Shown: piece by piece, positions 17,808-27,978 of the stretch
How positions within the stretch are numbered: the stretch's first letter is position 1
Layout: each line of letters begins with the position of its first letter
Assembly (NCBI RefSeq): GCF_003987185.1
Contig: NZ_PIPS01000004.1
Coordinates: 186,001-250,000 of the forward strand
DNA: 64,000 nucleotides
Direction of reading: 5' to 3'
Source: Idiomarina aquatica
GTDB lineage: Bacteria; Pseudomonadota; Gammaproteobacteria; Enterobacterales; Alteromonadaceae
Program-made: the position numbers and the translations under genes
Notes under the pieces: model-generated
What the model saw: the letters and a program-made list of their open reading frames with translations, nothing else
What the model was told of the DNA's origin: nothing
The model's database searches: none

Positions 17808-18512
17808 CTAAGATGCAGAAAAATTCAGATGACCACCCAGTTTAAACCGCGACCCGGGATGCGTAAGAATGGCGTAACTGACGACACCACCCGAGCTCCA
17901 GGTACGGCGAATGATGCGCAAGCAAGGTTCGTGACGATCAATGCTGAGCAGGTGACAAACGGATGAAATTGGCAGGATGGCCTCGATTTGATGGCTGGCT
18001 TCCGTCAATGGCGTTACCACACACAAATACTCATGCGGCGTTACCTTGGTGAAATCCTGCTTAAGGTAATCGGGCACCAGGTTCGGGTTAACGTATCGTT
18101 CCTCTAATTGTACCGGTATATCATTCTCGTAATGCACAATGGTCGAGTGCAGCACTTCGTCCCCGGGGGTCAATGACAGCGCTTCAGCAACCTGACTGGA
18201 GGCATCCTGAGTACGCATATGATGAACCTTGGCGCGATAATCATGCCCACGGCTGCGTATTTCGTCGGCAATGTTCCGTATCGCCATAAACGACGTTTGC
18301 GACTTAATGGGCGCAACAAAGGTTCCCGCTCCCTGGGTTCTTATGACCAGCCCTTCGTCAGCCAATTCTTGCAGCGCTCGGCGCGCCGTCATACGGCTAA
18401 CCGAAAACTGCTCAGCCAGCGCGTTTTCGGAACTGACCGGATGGTTTTCCGGCCACTCACCAGACTCGATCTTTTGGTAAATGTGCTGTTTGATGATAGA
18501 GAATTTTGCCAC
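17808..18512 (-). CDS. hutC: Histidine utilisation repressor HutC
   Basis: This is a GntR-family regulator of the HutC subgroup. The winged HTH occupies about 1-70 (NALAEQFSVSRMTARRALQELADEGLVIRTQGAGTFV) and the UTRA ligand domain about 90-232. In characterised relatives urocanate is the inducer. It begins with GTG (18512), and the ribosome site is weak, which fits low expression. The family operator lies 50-63 bp upstream between hutC and hutI, so HutC should control its own operon (hutC-hutU-hutH) and hutI. Confidence 0.96.
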   Translation of the reverse strand: MAKFSIIKQHIYQKIESGEWPENHPVSSENALAEQFSVSRMTARRALQELADEGLVIRTQGAGTFVAPIKSQTSFMAIRNIADEIRSRGHDYRAKVHHMRTQDASSQVAEALSLTPGDEVLHSTIVHYENDIPVQLEERYVNPNLVPDYLKQDFTKVTPHEYLCVVTPLTEASHQIEAILPISSVCHLLSIDRHEPCLRIIRRTWSSGGVVSYAILTHPGSRFKLGGHLNFSAS

Positions 18513-18561
18513 GTTGAACCCAACCTAATGTTGTGATTTGTTCAGAGTTTAGATCATTCCA

Positions 18562-18575
18562 ATTGTCTATACAAG
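18562..18575. promoter_or_regulatory. HutC operator between hutC and hutI
   Basis: ATTGTCTATACAAG (on the other strand CTTGTATAGACAAT) is the expected HutC-type palindrome. On the minus strand its TTGTAT serves as a -35 with TAAACT exactly 17 bp further as a -10 for hutC. On the plus strand TATACA (18568) and TATGCT (18591) give a 17-bp-spaced promoter for hutI. One operator therefore overlaps both -35 regions. Confidence 0.82.
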
Positions 18576-18627
18576 AGAGCCGGTGACTGCTATGCTAATA
18601 ACAAAGCTTCAAACGGGGTGATAACCT

Positions 18628-19848
18628 ATGCAACGTATTGAAAACATTAAGTTAGCCACGTTATGTGACGAACAAAACGATTATGGTTTGATCGCTGATG
18701 CAGTGGTTATTATCGATAACGAATCCATTTATTGGGCGGGCAATGCGCTTGAGGCACCAGCCACTCCAAGCGCCGACATTATTGATGGTGCCGGGCAACT
18801 ACTGACACCGGCACTGATTGACTGTCACACTCATCTGGTGTGGGCCGGCTCTCGGGCCAACGAGTTTGCCGAACGGCTACACGGCAAAAGCTACGCTGAA
18901 ATCGCGGAGCAAGGCGGTGGCATCGCCAGCACGGTGCGAGCAACACGCCAGGCCAGTTTTACAGAGTTGTTGCAACTCGCTGAAAAGCGCGCTCGGACAT
19001 TGATGGCGCAGGGTGTCGGTACCATCGAAATTAAATCCGGTTACGGACTCGATCTCACCAACGAGCGTAAACAGTTGCAGGTTGCCCGAGAATTAGGCCG
19101 CCGCCTTCCGCTCACCATAAAAACCACCTTATTGGCGGCGCACGCGCTCCCGCCGGAGTACCAAAATGATGCCGATGGTTACATCGACCACATCGTAACT
19201 ACGATTTTACCGAGCCTTGTCGACGAAGGCTTAGTGGATGCCGTCGATGCCTTTTGTGAAAAGATTGGCTTTAGCGTTGCGCAAACGGAGCGTGTCTTCG
19301 AGGCAGCAAGACAGCATGGTTTGCCGGTTAAACTTCATGCTGAACAGATCACTAACCAACACGGCGCTGAACTGGCCGCTCGTTACCAAGCATTGTCCGC
19401 CGATCATCTGGAACAATTGGACGAGGATGGCGTCAAAGCCATGGCAGAGAGCGGCACCGTCGCGGTGCTATTGCCCGGCGCATTTTACTTCCTCCGCGAT
19501 GAACAGGTACCACCCATCGATTTGTTGCGGCAATACCGTGTGCCGATCGCCGTAGCCACTGATGCAAACCCAGGCTCATCGCCTATTCATAATTTGCAGC
19601 TGATGTTACAGATGGGAGCCACGCTGTTCCGCTTAACGGCGGAGGAGTGTTTACGAGGTGTGACGGTTAACGCCGCGCGGGCGCTGGGAATTGAGCACGA
19701 ATATGGGCATATTAAAGCCGGTATGAAAGCGCATTTAGCCCTCTGGGACGTCAACGACCCGGCTGAGCTGACCTACCAGTTTGGGGTCAACCCGCTGACT
19801 ACATTATGGCTTAACGGCGTCGTTCACGACCATGCAAATACGCGGTAG
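18628..19848 (+). CDS. hutI: Imidazolonepropionase
   Basis: This is the third step of histidine degradation, hydrolysing 4-imidazolone-5-propionate to N-formimino-L-glutamate. The 406-aa amidohydrolase-fold protein shows the metal motif [10 protein letters not shown] (about 67-76), the EIKSGYGL segment, KLHAEQ with a further histidine (about 235), the following SADHLEQ, and the TDANPGSSP aspartate late in the barrel. ATG follows GGGGTGAT. It is the only hut gene on the plus strand. Its last 38 bp overlap the end of hutG on the other strand. Confidence 0.97.
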   Translation: MQRIENIKLATLCDEQNDYGLIADAVVIIDNESIYWAGNALEAPATPSADIIDGAGQLLTPALIDCHTHLVWAGSRANEFAERLHGKSYAEIAEQGGGIASTVRATRQASFTELLQLAEKRARTLMAQGVGTIEIKSGYGLDLTNERKQLQVARELGRRLPLTIKTTLLAAHALPPEYQNDADGYIDHIVTTILPSLVDEGLVDAVDAFCEKIGFSVAQTERVFEAARQHGLPVKLHAEQITNQHGAELAARYQALSADHLEQLDEDGVKAMAESGTVAVLLPGAFYFLRDEQVPPIDLLRQYRVPIAVATDANPGSSPIHNLQLMLQMGATLFRLTAEECLRGVTVNAARALGIEHEYGHIKAGMKAHLALWDVNDPAELTYQFGVNPLTTLWLNGVVHDHANTR

Positions 19849-20857
19849 TCAGTTCACACAGAACTTGACCGGCTTGTTTTAAACCTTCCTCAAAACCGGC
19901 GCTGCAAAGTGCCGGTGCGGCTTCAGCTAAGTGCACATAGCGCGCATCCGGAAGTTCTGCCAGGCGCTTTACAAACTGAAACCCCTGCGCCAGCGACAAA
20001 CCACTGTAGTTAATGGCACTGGCCGGCACGGCTGTCAGCACATCCACATCCACTTCGATGCCCAGCGGCCGTTGCCATGAATCGGCTTTGGCCACCACTT
20101 CATCCATCACTTCATGAAAAGGCCGTTCAAATAACCGGTGCATCGAATGATAACGCATCCCGGCATCACTCAACTGACGTAAACTGCTGGCCGAATTCTT
20201 ACCCGGATGCAAACCGACGACATGATAAAACTCGAGCGCACCGTCCATGTAAGCATAACTAAAGCCATTACCGCTGTGACGCCCTTCGGTTGCACGAAAA
20301 TCCGCGTGGGGATCCAAATTAACGGCCGCAACAGTATGGCCACTCACTTGGTGAAGTGAACGTAACAATGGATAAGCATTATTGTGACCACCGCCGATGA
20401 CGATGACTTCAAAACCTTGAGCAAATAACGGCTCAACGACACTCGCCACACGCGCATCAACCATCGCACATAAACGTCGTAGTTCTGCCAAGTCATGTTT
20501 GTCCGACGCGTCTAATGCGTCACTCTGGCGCATCAAGTCGTGGCAGTCGACTGCACCCACCAACAGCAACTCATGAGTCGACAGCAGTCCTGTTTTTTGC
20601 AGGTTGAGAAAACTGTGTAAAAACGCCTGCCATCCCCCTTCAGCACCCGGCCGACCCAGGTTAGCTTTTACCCCGATACTTTCAGGAATACCGACGATGG
20701 CAACCCGCTGACCATTGTCCCAGGCGTCCTTTAAGCTTTGTTCGTAAGAACCCTCGGCGGACAGGCAATGAATAGCCTGTCCAATTTTCGTCTCATGCTC
20801 GCGAACCTTAACCCAGTGATTAGACTCAACAAGCTGTAAATAAGACAGTTCAGACAT
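19811..20857 (-). CDS. hutG: Formimidoylglutamase (arginase family)
   Basis: This is the last step: formiminoglutamate to glutamate plus formamide, so the pathway is the four-enzyme version. At 348 aa it is an ureohydrolase-fold enzyme with the binuclear Mn motifs [18 protein letters not shown] (Asp-x-His-x-Asp) and EVDVD (Asp-x-Asp). The GHNN form differs from the GGDHS form of arginase but is a known family variant. Agmatinase is possible on fold alone; hut context favours HutG. The ATG overlaps the rraA stop by 1 bp, so it is coupled to rraA and not to the HutC-controlled genes. The annotated end overlaps hutI by 38 bp. Confidence 0.9.
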   Translation of the reverse strand: MSELSYLQLVESNHWVKVREHETKIGQAIHCLSAEGSYEQSLKDAWDNGQRVAIVGIPESIGVKANLGRPGAEGGWQAFLHSFLNLQKTGLLSTHELLLVGAVDCHDLMRQSDALDASDKHDLAELRRLCAMVDARVASVVEPLFAQGFEVIVIGGGHNNAYPLLRSLHQVSGHTVAAVNLDPHADFRATEGRHSGNGFSYAYMDGALEFYHVVGLHPGKNSASSLRQLSDAGMRYHSMHRLFERPFHEVMDEVVAKADSWQRPLGIEVDVDVLTAVPASAINYSGLSLAQGFQFVKRLAELPDARYVHLAEAAPALCSAGFEEGLKQAGQVLCELTTAYLHGRERRR

Positions 20858-21342
20858 TATTCAATATCAAGCGCTTCAGGTGACAAAATGACGCCCGTGC
20901 TATCCACGTAAATATGGTCTTCCGGCAGGAAGGTGACGCCCCCAAAGTTAACCGGTACGTCAACCTCACCCGTTCCTTCACTGGGCGCCGCGACAGGAAT
21001 TGAGGCAACCCCTAAAATGCCAATATCCAGTTCCTCAAGTGCATCAACGTCGCGCACGGAGCCATAGCAAATAATACCTTCCCAATCGTTATCCATGGCT
21101 TGCTCGGCAATGGCGAGGTCAATCAGCGCCCGGCGTACCGAGCCGCCGCCGTCGACAAGCAGCACTTTACCGCCACCGTCTTGATTTAACGTTTCCTCAA
21201 TTAAGCCTTTGTCTTCATAACTTTTAATAATAACCAGCTGGCCGCCAAACGAAGTACGGCCACCATAGTTTTCGAACATCGGTTCGACCACATCGACCAT
21301 ATCGGGGTAGAGGTCACATAATTCAGACGTATTGTATTCCAT
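20857..21342 (-). CDS. rraA: Ribonuclease E activity regulator RraA
   Basis: This 161-aa protein is nearly the same length as E. coli RraA. RraA is a trimer that binds RNase E and lowers its activity. Characteristic stretches are [20 protein letters not shown]-like at the N-terminus, [23 protein letters not shown] and [10 protein letters not shown]. The family fold is shared with aldolases, but the DLYPD opening points to RraA. It is the first gene of a two-gene unit with hutG. A -10 like TATACT is visible at 21380-21385 on the minus strand, without a good -35. Confidence 0.95.
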   Translation of the reverse strand: MEYNTSELCDLYPDMVDVVEPMFENYGGRTSFGGQLVIIKSYEDKGLIEETLNQDGGGKVLLVDGGGSVRRALIDLAIAEQAMDNDWEGIICYGSVRDVDALEELDIGILGVASIPVAAPSEGTGEVDVPVNFGGVTFLPEDHIYVDSTGVILSPEALDIE

Positions 21343-21524
21343 GGCTTTTATCCAGGCTGTAGGGGAAGTTATGGCTTTGAGTATAACGGCAATTCACGTT
21401 TTCAAAAACCCAAATCAAGAATTGGCGTCAAATAACGAAACATGACGATAATATACACTTGAATTTTAGCCGTAAGGCACATTACTCTAGGGTAAATAAG
21501 AATAATAATTATAAAAAATAGCTC

Positions 21525-23597
21525 ATGCCAATACTCGACGTGATCACTAGTTTGGCGATTGAAACCATCACGCACTCAGTCCAGACACTACTGTTAATCG
21601 GATTTGCGGCTTTACTGCGGTTTTATTTCGCATCATACGGTTATCCCCATTTACATTACTGGTCTCTGGCCTGTCTGTCTTATGGTGCGAGTGAGCTAAC
21701 TCGGGTCGTCACCGGTGCCATGGCTATTACTCAGCCTTTGCAGATCAACGAGTTGGCCGCCTTTACCAACAGCCTTGCATTGACACTCCAGTATCTGGCT
21801 ATTGTTTATATCGGGATTGGTACCTACAGCGCCGTCGGCAAACAATTACCGCGGCGTTCACTGCGTTATTTGGGCTACTCGCTGGCGTTGATGGGCGGGT
21901 TGATCTCATTGATGCTTTTAGAGCCAAGTGTTTCACTGCACACCAGCCAAAGTGACAGCGGTGTGATGCGGTTTCTGGTGCCGGGAACGCTGTTTGTCGC
22001 CATCGGCCTGCCCATGTGGTTTAACGTAAAAGAGGGCATTGGCCCACGGCTGATCGCCTTTGGTTTCTTATTTGTTGCGGCAAAAAACTTTGTTGTTGTT
22101 GGCGCCAACATAACCATGACGTCACCAGCACTGGACTGGGTGTTAAGCGTACAAGCCGTATTTACCGTTATTTTCCTCGCCATCGTCATGCTTGGAATCA
22201 TTATTTGGCTACTGGAATCCGAACGCAGTAACTCCATTCATGCCATCCAACGCGCCGAATACCTGCACACGCATGATGCGTTAACCGGTGTTTCTAACCG
22301 CTCACAACTGGTGTCAAAAATACCGCTGTTGATTGATTTTTGTCGCACCAACGGCCGCCAGCTAACCGTTTGCCTGATTGGCATTTCACGCTTTAAGTCG
22401 GTTAATGAAAGTTTTGGCATCAAAGGCGGTGATTTGGTGTTAAAAGAAGTCGCAAGACGGCTGCAACACTTCGACAAAACACCATTATCGGTCGCCCGCA
22501 TCAGCGGTGATGTCTTCGCGGTGGTCTTTGATCACCTCAAAAGCCGCCAACTGATCAACGACCTTGGCGGTGAACTCCAGAACACATTATCGGCACCCAT
22601 TGCTATTGGTGAGAAAAACCTGAGCATCAGTGTGGGTGTGGGAATCTCTCGCTATCCTCAACACGGCACCAATGCCGAGGTATTGCTTAACAAAGCAACC
22701 ATCGCGCTGACCGAGTCCAAGCGTCAACATCAGGCGAGTGTGGTGTTTTACGAACGCGGTATGGATGATGAGTTTACCCAGTTGATGGATATGGAGCCGG
22801 TACTGCGAAGAGCGTTTCAGGACGATGAGTTTTTGCTCTACCTGCAACCCCAATTCGACTTTGATCATCAGCAATTGTGCGGCTTTGAAGCGCTGATCCG
22901 CTGGCAGCACCCCGAGCGGGGTTTGCTCGCTCCAGCCGAGTTCCTGCCGTATATTGAGCAGCTGGGTTTATCGGAAACGCTGGATACCTGGGTACTGGAC
23001 AAGGCCGCTAACATTCTTACCCGATGGACAGCAGAGTTTAATCATTGCTGGCCGATTGCGGTTAATTTGTCGGCACAGCAATTCCAGCATTTTCAGTTGA
23101 TTGAACAATTGCAGTCGTTGGTTCAGAAACACAACATAACACCAGCATCGCTGGAACTGGAGATTACTGAAACGGTGGCCATGTCCGATCTGCATAATGG
23201 CATGAGTGTGATTAACAAGTTACGTAACCTTGGCTTCAACGTAGCCATCGACGACTTTGGCACAGGCCACTCGTCACTCGCTTACCTGCGCTCGTTACCC
23301 ATCAGTAAAATTAAAATCGATCGTAGCTTTGTTCGCGAATTGCAGATAAACCGAACCGATGCGACCATTTTAAAAGCGATGATCCGGCTCGCCCATGGTC
23401 TGGGCAAACGTGTCATTGCAGAAGGCATCGAAACCGAAGACCAGCAGACCATTTTACAGCAATTAGGCTGCGACATGATGCAAGGCTATTTTTATGCGCC
23501 ACCAATGCGGGTTGAGCTGGCGGAGCAGTTAATTGAGGCCGAATTGAATGAAGGGAGAAAGCCGCTACCAGGTTCCCTGGCAGCGGCTACCCATTAA
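21525..23597 (+). CDS. Membrane GGDEF-EAL protein, probable c-di-GMP phosphodiesterase
   Basis: This 690-aa signalling protein has about seven N-terminal membrane segments (residues 10-235), then a GGDEF domain (about 245-410) and an EAL domain (about 425-675). The diguanylate cyclase signature is degraded to SGDVF, so synthesis is unlikely. The EAL domain keeps the catalytic set: [31 protein letters not shown] and AEGIET. Net activity is therefore predicted as c-di-GMP hydrolysis. The GGDEF remnant may sense GTP or c-di-GMP. The gene is divergent from rraA, and its 3' end contains the putative hslU terminator. Confidence 0.9.
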   Translation: MPILDVITSLAIETITHSVQTLLLIGFAALLRFYFASYGYPHLHYWSLACLSYGASELTRVVTGAMAITQPLQINELAAFTNSLALTLQYLAIVYIGIGTYSAVGKQLPRRSLRYLGYSLALMGGLISLMLLEPSVSLHTSQSDSGVMRFLVPGTLFVAIGLPMWFNVKEGIGPRLIAFGFLFVAAKNFVVVGANITMTSPALDWVLSVQAVFTVIFLAIVMLGIIIWLLESERSNSIHAIQRAEYLHTHDALTGVSNRSQLVSKIPLLIDFCRTNGRQLTVCLIGISRFKSVNESFGIKGGDLVLKEVARRLQHFDKTPLSVARISGDVFAVVFDHLKSRQLINDLGGELQNTLSAPIAIGEKNLSISVGVGISRYPQHGTNAEVLLNKATIALTESKRQHQASVVFYERGMDDEFTQLMDMEPVLRRAFQDDEFLLYLQPQFDFDHQQLCGFEALIRWQHPERGLLAPAEFLPYIEQLGLSETLDTWVLDKAANILTRWTAEFNHCWPIAVNLSAQQFQHFQLIEQLQSLVQKHNITPASLELEITETVAMSDLHNGMSVINKLRNLGFNVAIDDFGTGHSSLAYLRSLPISKIKIDRSFVRELQINRTDATILKAMIRLAHGLGKRVIAEGIETEDQQTILQQLGCDMMQGYFYAPPMRVELAEQLIEAELNEGRKPLPGSLAAATH
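23560..23588 (-). terminator. Likely hslVU terminator embedded in the GGDEF-EAL coding region
   Basis: Read on the minus strand, AGCCGCTGCCAGG - GAA - CCTGGTAGCGGCT folds as a 13-bp stem (one G-U pair) with a 3-nt loop, followed by TTCTCCCTT. It begins 6 bp beyond the hslU stop codon. On the plus strand the same position is an A-C mismatch, so the RNA is more stable in the hslU direction. It lies in codons near the end of the convergent gene. Confidence 0.7.
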
Positions 23598-24943
23598 AGA
23601 ATAAAGCGACTTAAATCTTCATCTTTAGACAGTTCGCCGATGTGCTTATCAACATAGGCCGCGTCAACGTTGATGGTATCACCACTGTGATCGGTGGCAT
23701 TGAAGGATACCTCTTCCATTAAACGCTCCAGCACCGTATGTAACCGACGGGCGCCAATGTTCTCGGTCGTTTCATTAACGTGAAACGCAATTTCTGCAAC
23801 ACGCTGTATACCGTCCTCGGTAAACTCTACCGTCACGCCTTCGGTCTTTAACAAGGCTTTGTACTGAGTCGTCAGCGAGGCATTCGGCTCCGTCAAAATA
23901 CGCACAAAATCGTGGCTTGTCAGCGCATCCAGCTCAACCCGAATTGGCAGTCGACCCTGCAATTCTGGGATCAAGTCCGATGGCTTACTCATCTGGAACG
24001 CTCCGGATGCAATAAACAAGATATGATCGGTACGGATCATGCCATGTTTGGTATTAACGGTCGTACCTTCCACGAGTGGCAGCAGGTCACGCTGTACACC
24101 CTCGCGAGAAACGTCCGGGCCAGAGGTGTCACCGCGTTTACAGATCTTGTCAATCTCATCCAAAAACACAATGCCATTTTGTTCAACCGAATGAATCGCA
24201 GCTTCTTTTACCTCATCCGGATTCAATAGTTTGGCTGCTTCTTCATCAACCAATTGCTTAAACGCGTCTTTGATTTTCATCTTGCGTTTTTTGGTCTTGT
24301 CGCTGCCAATGTTTTGAAACATATTTTGTAGCTGCGAGGTCATTTCCTCCATTCCCGGAGGAGCCATGATTTCAACGCCCATTTGTGGCATTGCCAGATC
24401 AATTTCTATCTCTTTGTCGTCAAGCTGACCTTCACGCAGTTTTTTACGAAATACCTGGCGTGATTTACGTTCTTCATCGGACGGCGCTTCTTCCTGCTGG
24501 GCTCCCCAGCCGGAATTGGTTGAACGCGCCGGAGGCAATAGCACATCCAAAATGCGATCTTCGGCGGCTTCCTCCGCGCGATAACGCACTTTCTGCTTCA
24601 TCTCTTCACGCTTTTGTTTCACCGCAACGTCGGTTAAGTCTTTAATGATCGACTCGATTTCTTTACCAACATAGCCGACTTCTGTGAATTTGGTCGCTTC
24701 TACTTTGATGAACGGGGCGTTTGCCAACTTTGCCAAACGTCGAGCGATTTCGGTTTTACCAACACCGGTTGGTCCAATCATCAGAATGTTTTTCGGTGTT
24801 ACTTCCTGACGCAAATCGTCGTCCAGCTGCATTCGCCGCCAACGGTTACGTAGCGCAACCGCAACCGCCTTTTTCGCATTTTCCTGGCCAATAATATGGC
24901 GATTTAATTCGTCTACGATCTCTCTGGGGGTCATATCGGACAT
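23594..24943 (-). CDS. hslU: HslUV protease ATPase subunit HslU (ClpY)
   Basis: This AAA+ unfoldase feeds substrates to HslV. At 449 aa it is close to E. coli HslU (443). Motifs: [17 protein letters not shown] at the start, Walker A GPTGVGKT (about 57-64), the inserted I domain (about 105-240), Walker [10 protein letters not shown], sensor residues in [11 protein letters not shown], and the C-terminal tail EDLSRFIL that docks into HslV. The start 24943 (AGGGGA upstream) is chosen over an open extension of 34 codons. It lies 20 bp after hslV in the same operon. Its stop overlaps the convergent GGDEF-EAL gene by 4 bp. Confidence 0.98.
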   Translation of the reverse strand: MSDMTPREIVDELNRHIIGQENAKKAVAVALRNRWRRMQLDDDLRQEVTPKNILMIGPTGVGKTEIARRLAKLANAPFIKVEATKFTEVGYVGKEIESIIKDLTDVAVKQKREEMKQKVRYRAEEAAEDRILDVLLPPARSTNSGWGAQQEEAPSDEERKSRQVFRKKLREGQLDDKEIEIDLAMPQMGVEIMAPPGMEEMTSQLQNMFQNIGSDKTKKRKMKIKDAFKQLVDEEAAKLLNPDEVKEAAIHSVEQNGIVFLDEIDKICKRGDTSGPDVSREGVQRDLLPLVEGTTVNTKHGMIRTDHILFIASGAFQMSKPSDLIPELQGRLPIRVELDALTSHDFVRILTEPNASLTTQYKALLKTEGVTVEFTEDGIQRVAEIAFHVNETTENIGARRLHTVLERLMEEVSFNATDHSGDTINVDAAYVDKHIGELSKDEDLSRFIL

Positions 24944-24962
24944 CTGTTGGTATCCCCTTCCG

Positions 24963-25508
24963 TTATTTGTCTTTGTTGGCAACAATCGACTGCTGCTCTT
25001 CGATGGTCTGCGTGCCATTGGTGTAAACGCAAATGTCACCCGCAATGGTCAATGATTTTTCGACGATGCTACGTGCGTCCAGTTCGGTATTTTCTAACAA
25101 GGCGCGAGCGGCTGATTGCGCAAACGGGCCACCTGAGCCAATCGCAATCAGATCGTTTTCCGGCTGCACGACATCACCGTTGCCGGTGATGATCAGCGAC
25201 GTTTCTTTGTCAGCGACTGCAAGTAATGCCTCCAGTCGCCGTAACGCACGATCGGTACGCCAGTCTTTCGCCAATTCGACCGCGGCCCGCATCAAGTTGC
25301 CCTGATGTTGTTCCAGCTTAGACTCAAAGCGCTCAAATAAGGTGAAGGCATCGGCGGTACCACCGGCAAAGCCAGCCAGCACTTGATCGTGATACAAGCG
25401 GCGGACTTTACGGGCATTGGATTTCATTACGGTATTACCGAGAGACACTTGGCCATCGCCTCCGATGACCACTTTATCGCCGCGGCGAACAGATACTATC
25501 GTCGTCAA
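24963..25508 (-). CDS. hslV: HslUV protease peptidase subunit HslV (ClpQ)
   Basis: This proteasome-like threonine protease is 181 aa. After Met removal the catalytic Thr is at the N-terminus ([12 protein letters not shown]). VVIGGDGQ and FAGGTADAF are typical, and [14 protein letters not shown] and AGDICVYTN follow. The start is TTG (25508), supported by GAGGA 8 bp upstream and by the required Thr at position 2. An out-of-frame ATG three codons long ends exactly at this TTG. A sigma-32-type promoter lies 57-83 bp upstream. Confidence 0.98.
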   Translation of the reverse strand: MTTIVSVRRGDKVVIGGDGQVSLGNTVMKSNARKVRRLYHDQVLAGFAGGTADAFTLFERFESKLEQHQGNLMRAAVELAKDWRTDRALRRLEALLAVADKETSLIITGNGDVVQPENDLIAIGSGGPFAQSAARALLENTELDARSIVEKSLTIAGDICVYTNGTQTIEEQQSIVANKDK

Positions 25509-25564
25509 AACGTCATCCTCTTTGTTGTCTTGTGAAGTCGCTAAGCGACGTCAATGACAAGTAG

Positions 25565-25591
25565 GTGAGGGTCTATGACGCAGATTTCAAG
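25565..25591 (-). promoter_or_regulatory. Sigma-32 heat-shock promoter of hslVU
   Basis: On the minus strand a perfect -35 CTTGAAA (25585-25591) is followed 13 bp later by CCCTCAC (25565-25571), close to the heat-shock consensus CTTGAAA-N(11-16)-CCCCAT-T. It lies between ftsN and hslV. The leader then contains a small hairpin GTCGC-TTA-GCGAC (25537-25549). In E. coli hslVU is a classical sigma-32 operon. Confidence 0.85.
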
Positions 25592-25597
25592 GTGTGA

Positions 25598-26161
25598 TTA
25601 ATCTAAATTCCAGTTCCAGATAGCACAGCCGTAGATTTGGGCGCGTTGCAATTTATGCCGATCACGCTCGGCGTCTCGCTTGGTCTGATAGGGGCCTAAA
25701 ATGACACGATACCAGAGTCCGTTGCTACCGGTAGTCGCCCGCACTTGGCTTTCCAGGCCGACCATAGCAATTTGTGCACGCAGCCGCTCAGCGTCGGCTT
25801 GCTGACGAAATGAGCCACATTGCATTAACTTCGGTGGACCCAGCTCACGTTCCGGCACATCCACTTCGACTTCTTTGCTTTCCAGCTCTTCGATGTACTG
25901 CCAGCGTTCCTGGGGTTTCTCCGGCAATAAGTCCTTCGGCGGAGGCTGCACCACGGGCGTTTGTGCTGAGCCGTTAGAGCTACCGTTGATCGATACCAAA
26001 CCGTAAGTGAACGCGGCGATGAGCGCGATAGCAATGACGATGACGAGCCACGGTACCTGCCGTGACTCAGTCTGTCGACGTGTAGCGCCACGCGCTGCCG
26101 GTTTCTTCTTCGACGCGTTGCGTTTAGGCTGCTTTTTCGGCTTACGGTTGGCGTAGTCCAC
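25598..26161 (-). CDS. ftsN: Cell division protein FtsN
   Basis: This 187-aa bitopic protein has a basic cytoplasmic N-terminus (MDYANRKPKKQPKRNASKKK region), one transmembrane segment at about 38-56, a proline-rich periplasmic linker, and a C-terminal SPOR domain (about 110-185) that binds denuded septal glycan. FtsN activates septal peptidoglycan synthesis. It is shorter than E. coli FtsN (319 aa), with most of the linker lost. Two Cys residues in the SPOR domain (MQCGS and YGCAIW) may form the FtsN disulfide. It starts 3 bp after argS and precedes hslVU, the conserved order. Confidence 0.92.
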   Translation of the reverse strand: MDYANRKPKKQPKRNASKKKPAARGATRRQTESRQVPWLVIVIAIALIAAFTYGLVSINGSSNGSAQTPVVQPPPKDLLPEKPQERWQYIEELESKEVEVDVPERELGPPKLMQCGSFRQQADAERLRAQIAMVGLESQVRATTGSNGLWYRVILGPYQTKRDAERDRHKLQRAQIYGCAIWNWNLD

Positions 26162-26164
26162 TGC

Positions 26165-27907
26165 TTACATTTTCTCCAGCGTCGGAATACCGAGTAACTG
26201 CAGACCTTGCTGTAACGTATTAGCGGTTAGACGCGCCAGTTTTAAGCGACTATTGCGCAGCTGCGCATCATCCTGGTTCAGGATCGGGCAGGCCTCATAG
26301 AAGCTTGAGAAGCGCCCGGCCAAATCAAACAAATAGCCACAAAGGAAATGCGGCATCGCTTTATCATAAACCTGATGAACAACCTCATTAAAACGCACCA
26401 GTTGATTTGCCAGAGCCAATTCACGCTCATCTTCCAGAACAAATGGCACCGACTCATCAAAACCCTGCTCGCCGAGACGCGAAAAGATGCTATTAACGCG
26501 GGTAAACGCGTACAGGAGATATGGGGCAGTATTGCCTTCAAACGTAAGCATCAGATCCCAGTCAAAAATGTAATCACTGGTACGGTTTTTCGAAAGATCA
26601 GCGTATTTCACCGAGCTGATACCCACCACTTTCGCTATTTCTTGCTGCTGTTGCTCGGTGAGATCCGACGACTTCTGTTGCAACAATTCAAGCGCACGGC
26701 GTTCAGCTTCATCCAGCAGATCCGCCAGCTTAGTAACGCCGCCGTCGCGGCTCTTGTATGGCTTGCCGTCTTTGCCCATAACGGTGCCAAAACCAAAGTG
26801 TTGCGTGCGAATATCGCCTTCAATGAATCCAGCTTTGCGCGCCAACGTAAAAATTTGCTCAAAATGCAACGACTGGCGTGCATCGACAAAATACATCAGG
26901 TAATCACCGCCCAGCTCTTTCTGACGATACTGAATGGCGGCCAGGTCGGTAGTAGCGTATAGGTAGCCACCGCCTTTCTTCTGCACGATAATCGGCAGCG
27001 GTTCGCCTTCCTTACCTTTAAACTCATCTAAAAAGACACATTGAGCGCCCTGGTCTTCAACCAGCAAACCGCGCGCTTTCAAGTGTTCAATCACGCCGGG
27101 CAAACGATCATTGTACGCACTCTCCGCCATGACATCGTTGCGCGTCAACTTAACCCCGAGTCGGTCGTAAACTTCCTGACAGTGGCTGAGCGATACTTCA
27201 ATAAACTGGTTCCACAGGCGTAAACAATAGTCGTCACCGGACTGCAGTTTTACCACCAGCTCACGGGCACGATTGGCAAAGGTTTCACTGTCATCAAAAC
27301 GTTGTTTTGCGGCTTTATAAAACGTTTCCAGGTTACTGAGTTCATATTCGGCTTCCTGGTTATCCAGCGCTTCCATGTACGCCAGCAACATACCGAATTG
27401 GGTACCCCAATCACCAACGTGATTCTGACGAATGACTTTATGCCCTAAAAACTCACTGACCCGTGATACGGCATCACCAATGATCGCCGAACGCAAATGA
27501 CCCACATGCATTTCTTTAGCCAGGTTCGGTGATGAATAATCGATAACGATGGTGCGTTTATCGGAGGTTTCGTCAACGGCGAGGCGATCGCTGTCGAACA
27601 TCGCCTGCAATTGTTGTTTCAGCTGATCCTGAGCGATCGTAAAGTTAATGAAACCCGGTCCGGCAATATCCGTTTTTGCGATAAGGGTGTTTTGCGGCAA
27701 GGCTGCAATGATCTGCTCAGCCAGTTGCCGCGGGTTTGACTTAGCCGGCTTGGCTAAGGTCAACGCCAGGTTAGTGGCAAAATCACCATGTGACTTGTCT
27801 CGTGGTCGGTCGAGCTGAATGTTCACCGAATGATCTGCGGGTAACACGCCATCGGCTTTGATTTTGCCAATAGCATCAGCAAGTAACTGTTCCAGTTGTT
27901 CTTTCAT
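26165..27907 (-). CDS. argS: Arginyl-tRNA synthetase
   Basis: This class I synthetase charges tRNA-Arg. At 580 aa it matches E. coli ArgS (577). It has an N-terminal tRNA-binding Add-1 domain (about 1-110, [16 protein letters not shown]), the HIGH motif as HVGHLRS (about 130), the KMSKS site replaced by the relaxed form [10 protein letters not shown] (about 370) as usual in ArgS, and the helical anticodon domain at the end. Start 27907 gives the normal N-terminus; the ribosome site is weak. The gene lies 71 bp downstream of priA. Confidence 0.97.
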   Translation of the reverse strand: MKEQLEQLLADAIGKIKADGVLPADHSVNIQLDRPRDKSHGDFATNLALTLAKPAKSNPRQLAEQIIAALPQNTLIAKTDIAGPGFINFTIAQDQLKQQLQAMFDSDRLAVDETSDKRTIVIDYSSPNLAKEMHVGHLRSAIIGDAVSRVSEFLGHKVIRQNHVGDWGTQFGMLLAYMEALDNQEAEYELSNLETFYKAAKQRFDDSETFANRARELVVKLQSGDDYCLRLWNQFIEVSLSHCQEVYDRLGVKLTRNDVMAESAYNDRLPGVIEHLKARGLLVEDQGAQCVFLDEFKGKEGEPLPIIVQKKGGGYLYATTDLAAIQYRQKELGGDYLMYFVDARQSLHFEQIFTLARKAGFIEGDIRTQHFGFGTVMGKDGKPYKSRDGGVTKLADLLDEAERRALELLQQKSSDLTEQQQQEIAKVVGISSVKYADLSKNRTSDYIFDWDLMLTFEGNTAPYLLYAFTRVNSIFSRLGEQGFDESVPFVLEDERELALANQLVRFNEVVHQVYDKAMPHFLCGYLFDLAGRFSSFYEACPILNQDDAQLRNSRLKLARLTANTLQQGLQLLGIPTLEKM

Positions 27908-27978
27908 CGACTCGACTACCTGTACGTTAGATAAAAATAATGAATGCAAGACCCGCTAGTTTACTCGTTTTGTGGGTC

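Noticed and set aside
19895-19916. ACCGGC / GCCGGT inverted repeat as a hutI terminator
   Set aside because: Only 6 bp with a 10-nt loop and no T-run, and it lies well inside hutG; not better than chance.
26348-26962. A 204-codon open frame on the plus strand opposite argS
   Set aside because: It lies wholly within argS, has no ribosome site or recognisable domain, and is a shadow of the conserved synthetase codons.
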